64,000 bases of DNA from Algorimicrobium hallyeonense (GTDB taxonomy: Bacteria; Bacteroidota; Bacteroidia; Flavobacteriales; Flavobacteriaceae), in NCBI RefSeq assembly GCF_042657385.1, contig NZ_JBHSLA010000001.1, forward strand, positions 1,116,001-1,180,000, written 5' to 3'. Under the pieces are notes generated by a model. That model was not told the origin of the DNA, did no database searches, and saw only the letters and a program-made list of their open reading frames with translations. Shown piece after piece: positions 24,107 to 32,961 of the stretch. Each line of letters starts with the position of its first letter. Within the stretch, counting starts at the first letter, position 1. A program made the translations under genes and the position numbers.

Positions 24107-25939
24107 TTATTTAATTGCTTTTTCCAAGGCATCTTTACCGCCAACAATAGGAAGTTGTAACGTTGTTTTATCTAAATCAATGGTTAATTCCGTTCCAGGT
24201 TTTGGCAATATGGTGTATTGATTATCACTAGAAAAAATCATTAACCCAATGTGTTGCCCTTTAGGAATAACTTGGTCATCTGGTTGTAAATCGAAATTAA
24301 CTGTATAAAACTTGCCGGGTTTCAATGGTTCACTCTCGGAAATAGATTTATGGTTCTGAGGGTCTGCCCAACCACGCGTTATAATGTTGTCCGTAATTTT
24401 TGCGCCTTTTTCTCCATTCCAAGGTAAAGACACTAACCAAACAGATAAGTTGGCTGCTGGTTTACTGCTAGCAAGTGTAACAGATATTTTGGCTAAACCA
24501 GAAATATGTAGGTCTTCCGTTAAAGTTGGTAATGTATATAATAACCTATTGTTAGATTCTGTTGCTTGTGCTAAATCTATTCCGGAAACTGTGGCATCAT
24601 CAACCAAGGTTTCCTGTCCTTGTTTTTTTGCTGGTATTGGTGTTAAACGACCTGCTGTCTTGCCACCTTTTCCTAAATGAAGTGTTATATGTTTGGCATC
24701 AGGATTTGGATAGTCTTTGTAAGCAGTAGGCTCTTGTCTGTAGTCATTTTCACGAACAATCCATGCTTTCGCATCATTTTCTACACCATTATCAACACCA
24801 TGTAAATAATGAGTAAACCAACGATTCATCATGGACATTGGAGGTGGACCTCCATGACCAAACTGGTGATAATAAATTTGTACCGGTAATCCCATGTCTT
24901 TAGCTGCTTGATAAATACGGTAGCTGTGTTCTGGCATCACGTTCCAATCATTAAAACCATGAGACATTAATAAAGCAGCTTTCATAGGTTCCATTTGGTT
25001 TAAATAATCACGTCCAGCCCAAAAGTCATTATAATCGCCTGTTACGCGATCCATACCATTTTTCATCTCCGTATCGCGAACAGTCCTATTATTATAAGCG
25101 CGTTTGGATTCGTCACCGCTATGAATAAAATCATATAACACATCAATATCTTCACCAAGATAACCACCTGGTGAGCGTACCAAACCATTAGAACGGTAAT
25201 AATGATAGTATGATGTGTTTGGTGCTACAGGAATTATAGCTTCCAAACCTTCAACACCTGTTGTAGCGGCTGCCAATGGAATAGTTCCATTATAACTGGT
25301 TCCAGTCATACCTACTTTTCCAGTACTCCAAAAGGCCTCTACAGTTTCGTTACCATCCGGTGTTGTATAACCTTTTGCACGACCATTTAACCAGTCAATA
25401 ACCGCTTTTGGTGCTAAAGACTCATTGATGCCGCCAACGGTAGGTGCACCCTGTGATAATCCCGTTCCTGGCGATGAGGAATGCACCACAATATAACCAC
25501 GTGGAACCCACGTCCGAATTTGCGAATTGGAAATTATAGGGCGTTCACCTGTACGTTTTACTTCTACTTTGGTTCTTGGCTTTTCTTCCTCACCAAGTTC
25601 ATGATTTACATTCCAGAATAAGCCGTCAACTTCGCCAGCAACACCAGCATAATATGGACTAGATTCATATACAATAGGTAGCTTTAAACCTTCAGTGTCG
25701 GTTTGTTTAGGTCGTGTAACTGCTACGTGCATCCGGTCCATCTTGCCATCGCCATCCGTGTCAAAAGTAGTTTCAACCCATAAGTCATGACGAATCCAAT
25801 CCTCTGTATTACTAAAGGCTTCAACTATTTGCGCTTCGCCATTTTCAAAAACAGGGATGGCTTTTTCTTGTGCACTCACCAAGGAAATACTAAATAAGGA
25901 GAGTATACTATATACAAACCATTGAACGTGTTGTTTCAT
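24107..25939 (-). CDS. X-Pro dipeptidyl-peptidase (CocE/NonD family serine hydrolase), secreted
   Basis: 610 residues with a signal peptide (MKQHVQWFVYSILSLFSISLVSAQ). The catalytic serine is in GMTGTSYNGTIPLAAA (GxSYxG motif), the aspartate in LLMSHGFNDWNVMP and the histidine in YYHQFGHGGPP. The C-terminal 180 residues form the jelly-roll domain of the S15/CocE family (LHISGLAKISVTLASSKPAANLSVWLV). It probably removes X-Pro dipeptides from peptides in the periplasm or outside the cell. No T9SS sorting tail is seen, so it may be periplasmic. An esterase role is the alternative. Confidence 0.87.
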   Translation of the reverse strand: MKQHVQWFVYSILSLFSISLVSAQEKAIPVFENGEAQIVEAFSNTEDWIRHDLWVETTFDTDGDGKMDRMHVAVTRPKQTDTEGLKLPIVYESSPYYAGVAGEVDGLFWNVNHELGEEEKPRTKVEVKRTGERPIISNSQIRTWVPRGYIVVHSSSPGTGLSQGAPTVGGINESLAPKAVIDWLNGRAKGYTTPDGNETVEAFWSTGKVGMTGTSYNGTIPLAAATTGVEGLEAIIPVAPNTSYYHYYRSNGLVRSPGGYLGEDIDVLYDFIHSGDESKRAYNNRTVRDTEMKNGMDRVTGDYNDFWAGRDYLNQMEPMKAALLMSHGFNDWNVMPEHSYRIYQAAKDMGLPVQIYYHQFGHGGPPPMSMMNRWFTHYLHGVDNGVENDAKAWIVRENDYRQEPTAYKDYPNPDAKHITLHLGKGGKTAGRLTPIPAKKQGQETLVDDATVSGIDLAQATESNNRLLYTLPTLTEDLHISGLAKISVTLASSKPAANLSVWLVSLPWNGEKGAKITDNIITRGWADPQNHKSISESEPLKPGKFYTVNFDLQPDDQVIPKGQHIGLMIFSSDNQYTILPKPGTELTIDLDKTTLQLPIVGGKDALEKAIK

Positions 25940-26014
25940 AATAAAAATGCGTTTAATTATTTAAAAAAAATAGAGTAACCAATTTAGTATTTTAATTGGC
26001 ACATCAAAATTAGG

Positions 26015-27112
26015 TTATTCATCATTAGATTCTTGAAAGGCATCTTGAAATTCAATATCATCATCAACGACACCTTTAAAAGCTTCAATCCAGGCATTTT
26101 TAAAAATACTGGTAATTGTGGGCCACACTTTAGTCCCTACGTTATTTAAATCTCCTTCAATAGGAATTTTGGTTGCTAAGGTATCGGTTTTCTGATTTTT
26201 TAATGCGAATTTAAAGAATCCTATAAATCCTTCCCATAATGTTTCAACAAAATTATCGTCTTTACCAATTAGCACAGAGTCTGCTAAAAGCGGTTTCATA
26301 TACCCCTTTAAATACCCGTCAGCTATAGCAATTTCGCTAAATAGACCAAAATTTCCACGTTCAAAATTGATGTTTGCATAATGTTTGGTAAAATCATTTA
26401 AAGCAGTCATATCTACATTTTCCAAAGAAAAGGCAATATCCATATCTGGAACTTCTTTAATTAAGTTGACTTTACCATCCAATGTCATGTTGCCAGCACC
26501 AATAGATCTTCCGGTAGCATGAATGGGCGATGGTAGTGTTTTTTCTTTAGAAACCACATTGCGTAAATTATCAGCAGTAAATTCAACTTCTGTGAAATTC
26601 AAATCAATTTGTGGCTCTGCTTGCATTTGCAAAAATGAAAATTTTCCATTGTGAATTTCAAAATGGTTAATATCGATTGGAATAATTTCAGTTAATGCAT
26701 TAGTCCAATCGTCAGCATCAGCCTCCGGTGTGCCTGCTTCCGATTCTTGATCCTCAAAAACATAACTAATTTCTGGGTTAGACATGATAACTTCCGTCAC
26801 TATTTTACCTTTGAATAAGGATTTCCATTCGATAGAAATATCGCTTTTAGGAAATTTTAAAAACGGTATTTCGGTTTCTGCGTTTACTTTATTCAAATAC
26901 AAACCATCAATAACATAGGCGCCGCGAATAAGTGCAATGTCTATATCTTCAACGTGACCATAATATCCCGGTAAATCTTTAAGTATGGAATTAACATGGT
27001 TTTTAACCAACGTAGGCAAATACATGCGAAAAGCGACTAAAAGGACAATTATTATAATGGGAATAGTATAACGCTTTCTACGATAAACCGGCTTTTTATT
27101 TTTTGGAGTCAT
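26015..27112 (-). CDS. DUF748 / AsmA-like inner-membrane protein
   Basis: 365 residues. A basic N-terminus and one membrane helix (YTIPIIIIVLLVAFRMYL) are followed by a large periplasmic region with AsmA/DUF748-type beta segments (GYYGHVEDIDIALIRGAYVIDGLYL, DISIEWKSLFKGKIVTEVIMSNPEISYVF). AsmA-like proteins are linked to lipid transport and outer-membrane homeostasis; the role here is unknown. It is divergent from dnaG. Confidence 0.75.
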   Translation of the reverse strand: MTPKNKKPVYRRKRYTIPIIIIVLLVAFRMYLPTLVKNHVNSILKDLPGYYGHVEDIDIALIRGAYVIDGLYLNKVNAETEIPFLKFPKSDISIEWKSLFKGKIVTEVIMSNPEISYVFEDQESEAGTPEADADDWTNALTEIIPIDINHFEIHNGKFSFLQMQAEPQIDLNFTEVEFTADNLRNVVSKEKTLPSPIHATGRSIGAGNMTLDGKVNLIKEVPDMDIAFSLENVDMTALNDFTKHYANINFERGNFGLFSEIAIADGYLKGYMKPLLADSVLIGKDDNFVETLWEGFIGFFKFALKNQKTDTLATKIPIEGDLNNVGTKVWPTITSIFKNAWIEAFKGVVDDDIEFQDAFQESNDE

Positions 27113-27200
27113 TTTTAGAATTTAAAAATTTAAGATAACCAAATGCCTTATTATTTGACCTTTCTTTTAGAATGATTTAACATATTTTCAGTATTAAAAC

Positions 27201-27208
27201 TATATTTG
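27201..27208 (+). promoter_or_regulatory. -7 promoter element of dnaG (TATATTTG)
   Basis: Exact TAnnTTTG match 37 bases before the TTG start of dnaG. No TTG -33 box at normal distance. Confidence 0.6.
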
Positions 27209-27245
27209 TAGCACGTTAAATTTTTTAAACTAAAACCCTTTCTTT

Positions 27246-29207
27246 TTGATTTCAAAATCCACCATAGATCAAGTATTTGAAACTTCTCGTGTAGAGGAGG
27301 TTATTGGCGATTTTGTACAATTGAAAAAATCGGGTAGTAACTACAAAGGTTTAAGTCCGTTTAGTGATGAACGTTCACCAAGTTTTATGGTGTCGCCAGT
27401 AAAACAAATTTGGAAAGATTTTTCAAGTGGGAAAGGCGGAAATGCCGTTGCTTTCTTAATGGAACATGAACATTTTACCTATCCAGAAGCTATAAAATAT
27501 TTAGCGAATAAATACAATATTGAAATTGAAGAAACGCAGCAATCTAATGAGGAAAAGGAACAGGCTGATGCGCGAGAAAGTTTGTATTTAGTAAGCGAAT
27601 ATGCGAGCAAGTATTTTCAAAACATCTTACATAAAACAGATCAAGGAAAAGCCATAGGATTAAGTTATTTTAAGGAACGTGGTTTTACAGAAGAGACCAT
27701 TAAAACCTTCAATTTAGGCTATTCTTTAGATGAATGGCAGGCTTTTACAGACGAGGCCTTAAAAAAAGGTTATCAATTAGAGTTTTTAGAAAAAACAGGC
27801 TTAACCATTGTTAAAGGCGAAAAACAATTCGATCGATTTAAGGGTCGCGTAATGTTTCCTATTCAGAGTATGAGTGGTCGCGTTTTAGGATTTGGAGGCC
27901 GTATTTTAACCAGTGATAAAAAAGCAGCCAAATATTTAAACTCGCCAGAAAGTGATTTGTACCACAAGAGTAAAGTGTTATATGGTATTTTTCACGCCAA
28001 GCAAAGTATTGCCAAAGAGGATAATTGTTATTTGGTAGAAGGGTATACGGATGTTATTCAGTTTCATCAACGTGGTATTAAAAATGTTGTGTCTTCATCT
28101 GGAACGGCTTTATCGCCAGAGCAAATTCGATTAATAAATAGGCTTACCAAAAACATAACCGTCTTATTTGATGGTGATGCTGCAGGTTTACGGGCTTCCT
28201 TGCGAGGTATTGATTTAATTTTGGAACAAGGTATGAATGTTAAGATTTGTACGTTTCCTGCTGGTGATGATCCAGATAGTTTTGCCAAACAAAATACATT
28301 GGAGGAAATTACCACGTATTTAGAAGATAAAGCCCAAGATTTTATTCAGTTTAAAGCCTCGCTTTTGGTAAAAGAAGCAAAAAACGATCCTATAAAAAAG
28401 GCCGAAACCATCCGTGATATTGTAAACAGTATTGCAAAAATTCCAGATCGGATAAAAACGGAGATTTACATTCAGGAATGTGCCCGAATAATGGACATCA
28501 GTGAATCGGTTTTGTTTAGCACTTTGGCACAAATAACGAAAAAGGAAACCCAAGAAACTAATAAACAGCTTAAGCAAGAGCAAAAAGCTTTTGATGTTAT
28601 TAAGAATGAACAACAGTCTGCTAAAAAAGTGGATGTTCAATATGAATTAGAACGGAAAATTATTCAAATTCTCTTACTTTATGGGAATAAAACGGAAGAT
28701 TTTGAAGATTTAATTCTGAAGGAAAACGATACGAATGAATTGGTTTTAGAACCTGTAAAGCATCAAGCTAAAGTGTTTGAAAAAATATATTTAGACTTAC
28801 AGGAAGATGAAATGCAATTTACCAATGACACCTTCAAGGACTTATATTATACCATTATTGAAAGTTTAAATCAAAACCCAGATTTACAGATTGAGAACAT
28901 AGTCAATACAGTTGAACCTTTAATGGCGTCAGAAATCACTACAATTTTAATGGAAGACGAGCGTCATTCATTGTCTGATTGGGAACGTAAAAATATTTTC
29001 CCTAAAGCTAAAAACACGACTATTGCACAATTAGTTAGTGAAACTATTTTAAGCTTACGCTGCTATTTAATAGATTTAAAAGTGCGTGAATTTCAACAAG
29101 AAACGTTAAGTAATAAGCAGGAAACAAACCGAAACATATTAGAAGAAGTCAAGGATTATTCGAGTTTAAAAATGCTGCTTTCAAGAAAACTTAATCGCGT
29201 TTTATAG
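27246..29207 (+). CDS. dnaG: DNA primase, with zinc-finger ligands replaced
   Basis: 653 residues. It starts at TTG 27246 (MISKSTIDQVFETSRVEEVIGDFVQLKKSG), the position where family members begin. The RNA polymerase/toprim core is intact: NCYLVEGYTDVIQFHQRGIKNVVSSSGTALS, LFDGDAAGLRASLRG and CTFPAGDDPDSF. The N-terminal zinc-binding domain keeps its fold signature (PSFMVSPVKQIWKDFSSGKGGNAVAFLMEHEH). However, all four usual ligands (Cys-His-Cys-Cys) are replaced by Ser37, Ser40, Asp58 and Ser61. The C-terminal helicase-binding region is present but diverged. DnaG makes RNA primers for replication; loss of zinc must change template recognition. Its stop overlaps the end of the convergent regulator gene by 6 bases. 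Confidence 0.92.
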   Translation: MISKSTIDQVFETSRVEEVIGDFVQLKKSGSNYKGLSPFSDERSPSFMVSPVKQIWKDFSSGKGGNAVAFLMEHEHFTYPEAIKYLANKYNIEIEETQQSNEEKEQADARESLYLVSEYASKYFQNILHKTDQGKAIGLSYFKERGFTEETIKTFNLGYSLDEWQAFTDEALKKGYQLEFLEKTGLTIVKGEKQFDRFKGRVMFPIQSMSGRVLGFGGRILTSDKKAAKYLNSPESDLYHKSKVLYGIFHAKQSIAKEDNCYLVEGYTDVIQFHQRGIKNVVSSSGTALSPEQIRLINRLTKNITVLFDGDAAGLRASLRGIDLILEQGMNVKICTFPAGDDPDSFAKQNTLEEITTYLEDKAQDFIQFKASLLVKEAKNDPIKKAETIRDIVNSIAKIPDRIKTEIYIQECARIMDISESVLFSTLAQITKKETQETNKQLKQEQKAFDVIKNEQQSAKKVDVQYELERKIIQILLLYGNKTEDFEDLILKENDTNELVLEPVKHQAKVFEKIYLDLQEDEMQFTNDTFKDLYYTIIESLNQNPDLQIENIVNTVEPLMASEITTILMEDERHSLSDWERKNIFPKAKNTTIAQLVSETILSLRCYLIDLKVREFQQETLSNKQETNRNILEEVKDYSSLKMLLSRKLNRVL

Positions 29208-29828
29208 CTCTAATAATTTAGCGCGACTAATTAAATCAACAATATTACTGACATTTAATTTTTTCATGAGTCGTGCTTTATAAGTACTCACGGTTTTTTC
29301 ATTAATGTCCAATTCTTGCGCTATTTCTTTGTTTTTACGGCCTGAAGCTAATAGTTTTAAAACTTCAATCTCGCGCATGGAGAGCTTTTTGTAATAACTG
29401 CCCGATCTAGAACCGCGTTTTTTTGAGGACATTTGCTCGGCAATATCATTGCTTAAATAAACACTTCCGTCATGAACCTTTAAAATAGCTTCTTTAATTG
29501 TCATGATATCTACACTCTTCATCAGGTAGCCTTCAGCACCAGATTTAATAGTATTTATGGCATAAATTTCTTCTGGTTGTGCACTAAACATGATGGTTTT
29601 AACTTTCGGGAATTCTTTCCGTAAACGTCGCAAAGCCGTAATACCATTTAGTTTTGGTAAATCTATTTCACTTAAAATAATATCAACAGGGTGTTGTTTT
29701 AGGAAGTCAAAAATAGCTTCTCCATTATTGACACCTCCTACAACTTGAATCTGTGGTGATGTTACAAATAATAGTTCGAGCCCTTTTCTAACAATAGGGT
29801 GATTATCTACCACCAACAATTTGATCAT
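29202..29828 (-). CDS. NarL/LuxR-type response regulator with Glu at the phospho-acceptor site
   Basis: 208 residues. Receiver domain 1-120: MIKLLVVDNHPIVRKGLELLF, the switch serine in IMFSAQPEE and the conserved lysine in GYLMKSVD. The usual phosphorylated Asp in the xxLMDxxMP motif is Glu54 (IILSEIDLPKLNG). C-terminal LuxR helix-turn-helix 145-205: LSMREIEVLKLLASGRKNKEIAQELDINEKTVSTYKARLMKKLNVSN. It binds DNA. With Glu in place of Asp it may be constitutively active or regulated without phosphorylation. No histidine kinase gene is nearby. It overlaps the end of dnaG tail to tail. Confidence 0.9.
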   Translation of the reverse strand: MIKLLVVDNHPIVRKGLELLFVTSPQIQVVGGVNNGEAIFDFLKQHPVDIILSEIDLPKLNGITALRRLRKEFPKVKTIMFSAQPEEIYAINTIKSGAEGYLMKSVDIMTIKEAILKVHDGSVYLSNDIAEQMSSKKRGSRSGSYYKKLSMREIEVLKLLASGRKNKEIAQELDINEKTVSTYKARLMKKLNVSNIVDLISRAKLLEL

Positions 29829-29921
29829 AATTATTAAATTATAAAATTAATACAAATGAGGCGTTGCTATTTGTTGAAAGTATATCATAAAGATAGGAAA
29901 TATCTGATACATTTTTAATTA

Positions 29922-30710
29922 TTATTTTAAATTATTTGGAATTTCACAAATTGGTATTGGATTCATTTTATGCTTATTAGCATTGTTCAGGCGTTTATAT
30001 ATTTTGAAAACTCTGTGCTTCCGTCCATCAAATTCAGTTTCGTTTCTTCCGGCTTCATCCATGTTCATAGCCCATTCTAACTCGGGATAGGAGGCGCCAA
30101 TTTGGTCTTCATCACTTCGGGAATCGCCAAATAATCCATCACTTGGTGCTGCCTTCATAATGGAAGCGGGTACGTTTAAAAATTCACCTATAGTATAAAC
30201 TTCAGATTTCATTAAATCGGCAATGGGACTTAAATCCACACCACCATCACCATACTTGGTGTAAAAACCAACACCAAAATCTTCAACTTTATTTCCAGTA
30301 CCTGCAACCAATAATTTTTGCAGTCCAGCATAGTAATATAGCGTCGTCATGCGCAGTCGTGCGCGCGTGTTTGCAAGAGCCATATCTACAATGTCTTGAT
30401 TGCCTTCTAAAGAAACTTCGGTTTTAAATTCTTCAAAAACGGGCGTTAAATCGGTTTGGGTATCGCGTACGTTTGGATAGTTTTTTTTAAGAAAGGCTAT
30501 GTGCTCTTGTCCATGCGATACGTGACTTTGTGCTTGATGGATTGGCATTTCAATACACAAAACATCCAATGCTGTTTTGGCACAAAGGGTTGAGGTCACT
30601 GCCGAATCTATTCCACCTGAAATACCCACAACAAAACCATTAACTTTAGCGTTTGTAGCATAATTGGTAAGCCATGTTACAATATAATCGATAATTTTTT
30701 CTGTTTGCAT
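29922..30710 (-). CDS. nadE: NH3-dependent NAD+ synthetase
   Basis: 262 residues, the short ammonia-dependent form without a glutaminase domain. The ATP pyrophosphatase P-loop is VVGISGGIDSAVTSTLCAKTA. Further family segments: LANTRARLRMTTLYYYAG, LVAGTGNKVEDFGVGFYTKYGDGGVDLSPIADLMKSEVY and PSDGLFGDSRSDEDQIGASYPELE. It amidates nicotinic acid adenine dinucleotide to NAD+. It is divergent from gldB. Confidence 0.95.
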   Translation of the reverse strand: MQTEKIIDYIVTWLTNYATNAKVNGFVVGISGGIDSAVTSTLCAKTALDVLCIEMPIHQAQSHVSHGQEHIAFLKKNYPNVRDTQTDLTPVFEEFKTEVSLEGNQDIVDMALANTRARLRMTTLYYYAGLQKLLVAGTGNKVEDFGVGFYTKYGDGGVDLSPIADLMKSEVYTIGEFLNVPASIMKAAPSDGLFGDSRSDEDQIGASYPELEWAMNMDEAGRNETEFDGRKHRVFKIYKRLNNANKHKMNPIPICEIPNNLK

Positions 30711-30737
30711 TTAATGGATTTTTTAAACAAAGTGATG

Positions 30738-30745
30738 TACCTTTG
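30738..30745 (+). promoter_or_regulatory. -7 promoter element of gldB-gldC (TACCTTTG)
   Basis: Exact TAnnTTTG match 58 bases before the gldB ATG at 30804, in the divergent gap with nadE. Confidence 0.55.
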
Positions 30746-30803
30746 CCTCACAAAAATATGGCAATCGTTGGACTAATAAAAATTAACAACCTATAAGTTT
30801 TTT

Positions 30804-31769
30804 ATGAAGTATTTAGTAAGTTTCCTTTTAGTTTTCTGCCTCTTTTCTTGCCAACAAGAAAGTCAAGTTGAACAGGATATAGAAAAAATAGAGGTTGATT
30901 TTACGGTAGAACGTTTTGATAAAGCTTTTGGAAATGCAACCCCTGATGAATTGCCAAAACTTAAAGCTGCTTTTCCATTTATGTTTCCAAAGCAGTATCC
31001 TGATGAGTTTTGGGAGGCACGAATGCAAGATACTTTGCAACAACAATTAATGACAGAAAGTAGTCAGATTTTTGATGATTTCAGTCAAGAGAAAGATGAC
31101 ATTACCAGACTTTTTAAGCATGTAAAATACTATTTCCCAGAATTTAGAATACCGCGCGTTATTACAACCACATCATCTGTAGATTATAGAAACAAAGTAA
31201 TTGTAACAGATACCTTGGTGTTAATTTCTATCGATACCTATTTGGGGAAGGATCATAAGTTTTATGATGGAATTTCAACCTATCTAAAAGCTAATTTTGA
31301 AAGGAATCAAATGGTGGTAGATTTGGCTGCAGCTTATGCTGAAAAACAGGCCTATCAAACCGCGAGAAAAACCTTGTTGGACGAAATGATTTATTATGGT
31401 AAACAGCTGTATTTTAAAGATATGATGATTCCCTTTGTTTCAGATGCTGATAAAATAGGCTACACAGAAATGCAATTAGAATGGGCCGTTGAGAACGAAT
31501 GGTTTATTTGGAATTATTTTATTGGCGAAGAATTGCTGTATGATACCAATGCCAAATTACCATCCAGATTTATTAATCCTGCGCCTTTTTCCAAGTTTTA
31601 TTTGGAGCAAGTTGATAATGAGTCACCAGGTAGAGTTGGTCAATTTATAGGCTGGCAAATAGTTAAATCCTATATGGCGAATAATGACGTAACTATAAAA
31701 AGTATGTTAACAGCAGAACCTTTAGAAATTTTTAATAATAGTAAATATAAACCAAAAGATAATGGCTAA
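30804..31769 (+). CDS. gldB: Gliding motility lipoprotein GldB
   Basis: 321 residues. Lipoprotein signal with lipobox LFSC (Cys16). The body matches GldB: IEVDFTVERFDKAFGNATPDELPKLKAAFPFMFPKQYPDEFW, FPRVITTTSS-like FRIPRVITTTSSVDYRNKVIV, and DNESPGRVGQFIGWQIVKSYM. GldB is required for gliding in Flavobacterium johnsoniae; its biochemical role is unknown. It overlaps gldC by 8 bases, the same order as in other gliding flavobacteria. Confidence 0.92.
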   Translation: MKYLVSFLLVFCLFSCQQESQVEQDIEKIEVDFTVERFDKAFGNATPDELPKLKAAFPFMFPKQYPDEFWEARMQDTLQQQLMTESSQIFDDFSQEKDDITRLFKHVKYYFPEFRIPRVITTTSSVDYRNKVIVTDTLVLISIDTYLGKDHKFYDGISTYLKANFERNQMVVDLAAAYAEKQAYQTARKTLLDEMIYYGKQLYFKDMMIPFVSDADKIGYTEMQLEWAVENEWFIWNYFIGEELLYDTNAKLPSRFINPAPFSKFYLEQVDNESPGRVGQFIGWQIVKSYMANNDVTIKSMLTAEPLEIFNNSKYKPKDNG

Positions 31770-32094
31770 TTTGAAATCAACGATAGAGCTAACAGTTGAA
31801 TTAGATGAAAATCGTGTGCCCGAACATTTAACATGGACAGCCCAAGATGGAGGTATAGATAATGAAGAAGCAAAAGCAATGCTACTGTCTGTTTGGGACA
31901 GTAAAAACCAAGAAACATTGCGTATAGATTTGTGGACTAAAGATATGCCTGTAGACGAAATGAAATTGTTTTTTCATCAAACTTTAGTTGCTATGAGTGA
32001 TACGTTTAATCGGGCTACTCAAGATGAGAAAATGACCGCAACTATGAAGGATTTTTGCGATTATTTTGCAGAAAAATTAGAGTTAAAGAAATAA
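31762..32094 (+). CDS. gldC: Gliding motility protein GldC
   Basis: 110 residues with no signal peptide. The segments STIELTVELDENRVPEHLTWTAQDGGI, SVWDSKNQETLRIDLWTKDMPVDEMKLFFHQTL and MKDFCDYFAEKLELKK are typical of GldC. It overlaps the gldB end by 8 bases, so the pair is translationally coupled. GldC assists gliding but is less strictly required than GldB in F. johnsoniae; its mechanism is unknown. Confidence 0.92.
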   Translation: MANLKSTIELTVELDENRVPEHLTWTAQDGGIDNEEAKAMLLSVWDSKNQETLRIDLWTKDMPVDEMKLFFHQTLVAMSDTFNRATQDEKMTATMKDFCDYFAEKLELKK

Positions 32095-32961
32095 GAAGCA
32101 ATCCAAAAAGGCGATTTATATGTTAAATATACATAGAGCGTAGTTTAAATGCTTTCTATTTTTAAAAACAATAATACGGTAACTGTGCTAAATTTAACAA
32201 TGAATAATCACTTTTTAGACCGCTTCTTTAAGGCTATTATTTAGTGGATTTGGTGTTAGTCATTATTTGGCGCTAAATACTTATATAGAAGCCCTGCCAA
32301 TACAGCTCCTACAATTGGAGCAAGCCAAAACAGCCATAATTGACTCGTTGCCCAATCGCCCACAAATAGCGCCTGGCTCGTGCTTCTTGCTGGGTTAACG
32401 GAGGTGTTGGTTACAGGAATACTAATTAAATGGACAAGCGTTAGGGCTAGGACCTATGGCAATACCGCCAATTCCTGGAGATGCGTTTCTATGTGTTGCA
32501 CCCAAAATGACGATAAGAAACATAAAGGTCATTACAATTTCTGTTATTAAAGCAGAAGTCATATCATAACCCATTGGAGAGTGTTCGCCATAGCCATTGG
32601 CTGCAAAGCCATCCGCTAATGAAAAATTAGGATGACCACTGGCAATTAAATAAAGAATTCCAGCACCAGCAATTCCAATTCCCAATTCAGGAATTCCTGC
32701 CGCTAAAACGGCACTTCCACAACCTCCAAGTACAAGCCAAAAGGTTCCAATAAATTATGCTAAAAGTTTTTTCATGTTTAATTCGTATTAATTGTTTGAT
32801 TAGTAGTGGATTAAAATTACAAAAAACTTTTTAATTAAGAATCGAAACAGGTTATAATCAAAAAAAATAGGTAAACTTAAATTGTGTCGTTTAAACTTGC
32901 GGCAAAACCTCTCGATTTTATTGTTTAATTGATAATCCCAATATCGAAGATTCTTCAAATC
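32095..32961. other. 867-base region without an intact gene
   Basis: The centre (32256-32775) is a decayed aquaporin gene on the minus strand, described separately. The left part (32095-32255) and the right part (32776-32961) are AT-rich and show no ORF, strong hairpin or TAnnTTTG element that I can support. Confidence 0.6.
32256..32775 (-). pseudogene. aqpZ: Broken aquaporin Z gene
   Basis: Read on the minus strand from ATG 32775, the product begins MKKLLA, then a TAA stop replaces the expected Glu codon (aquaporins read MKKLLAEFIGTFWLVLGG). After the stop the frame continues FIGTFWLVLGGCGSAVLAAGIPELGIG. It then jumps directly to AGAGILYLIASG, missing about 55 residues that should contain the first NPA pore motif. 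Later it reads EIVMTFMFLIVILGATHRN and AIG, then a frameshift near 32450. In another frame it continues ALTLVHLISIPVTNTSVNPARSTSQALFVG (second NPA motif, SVNPARS) and ends GLLYKYLAPNND. Three independent lesions mean it cannot make a channel. The 264-base open frame inside it (32422-32685) is a remnant. Confidence 0.92.

Noticed and set aside
32422..32685. 87-residue ORF as a real small membrane protein
   Set aside because: It is one in-frame stretch of the broken aquaporin gene; the rest continues in other frames.
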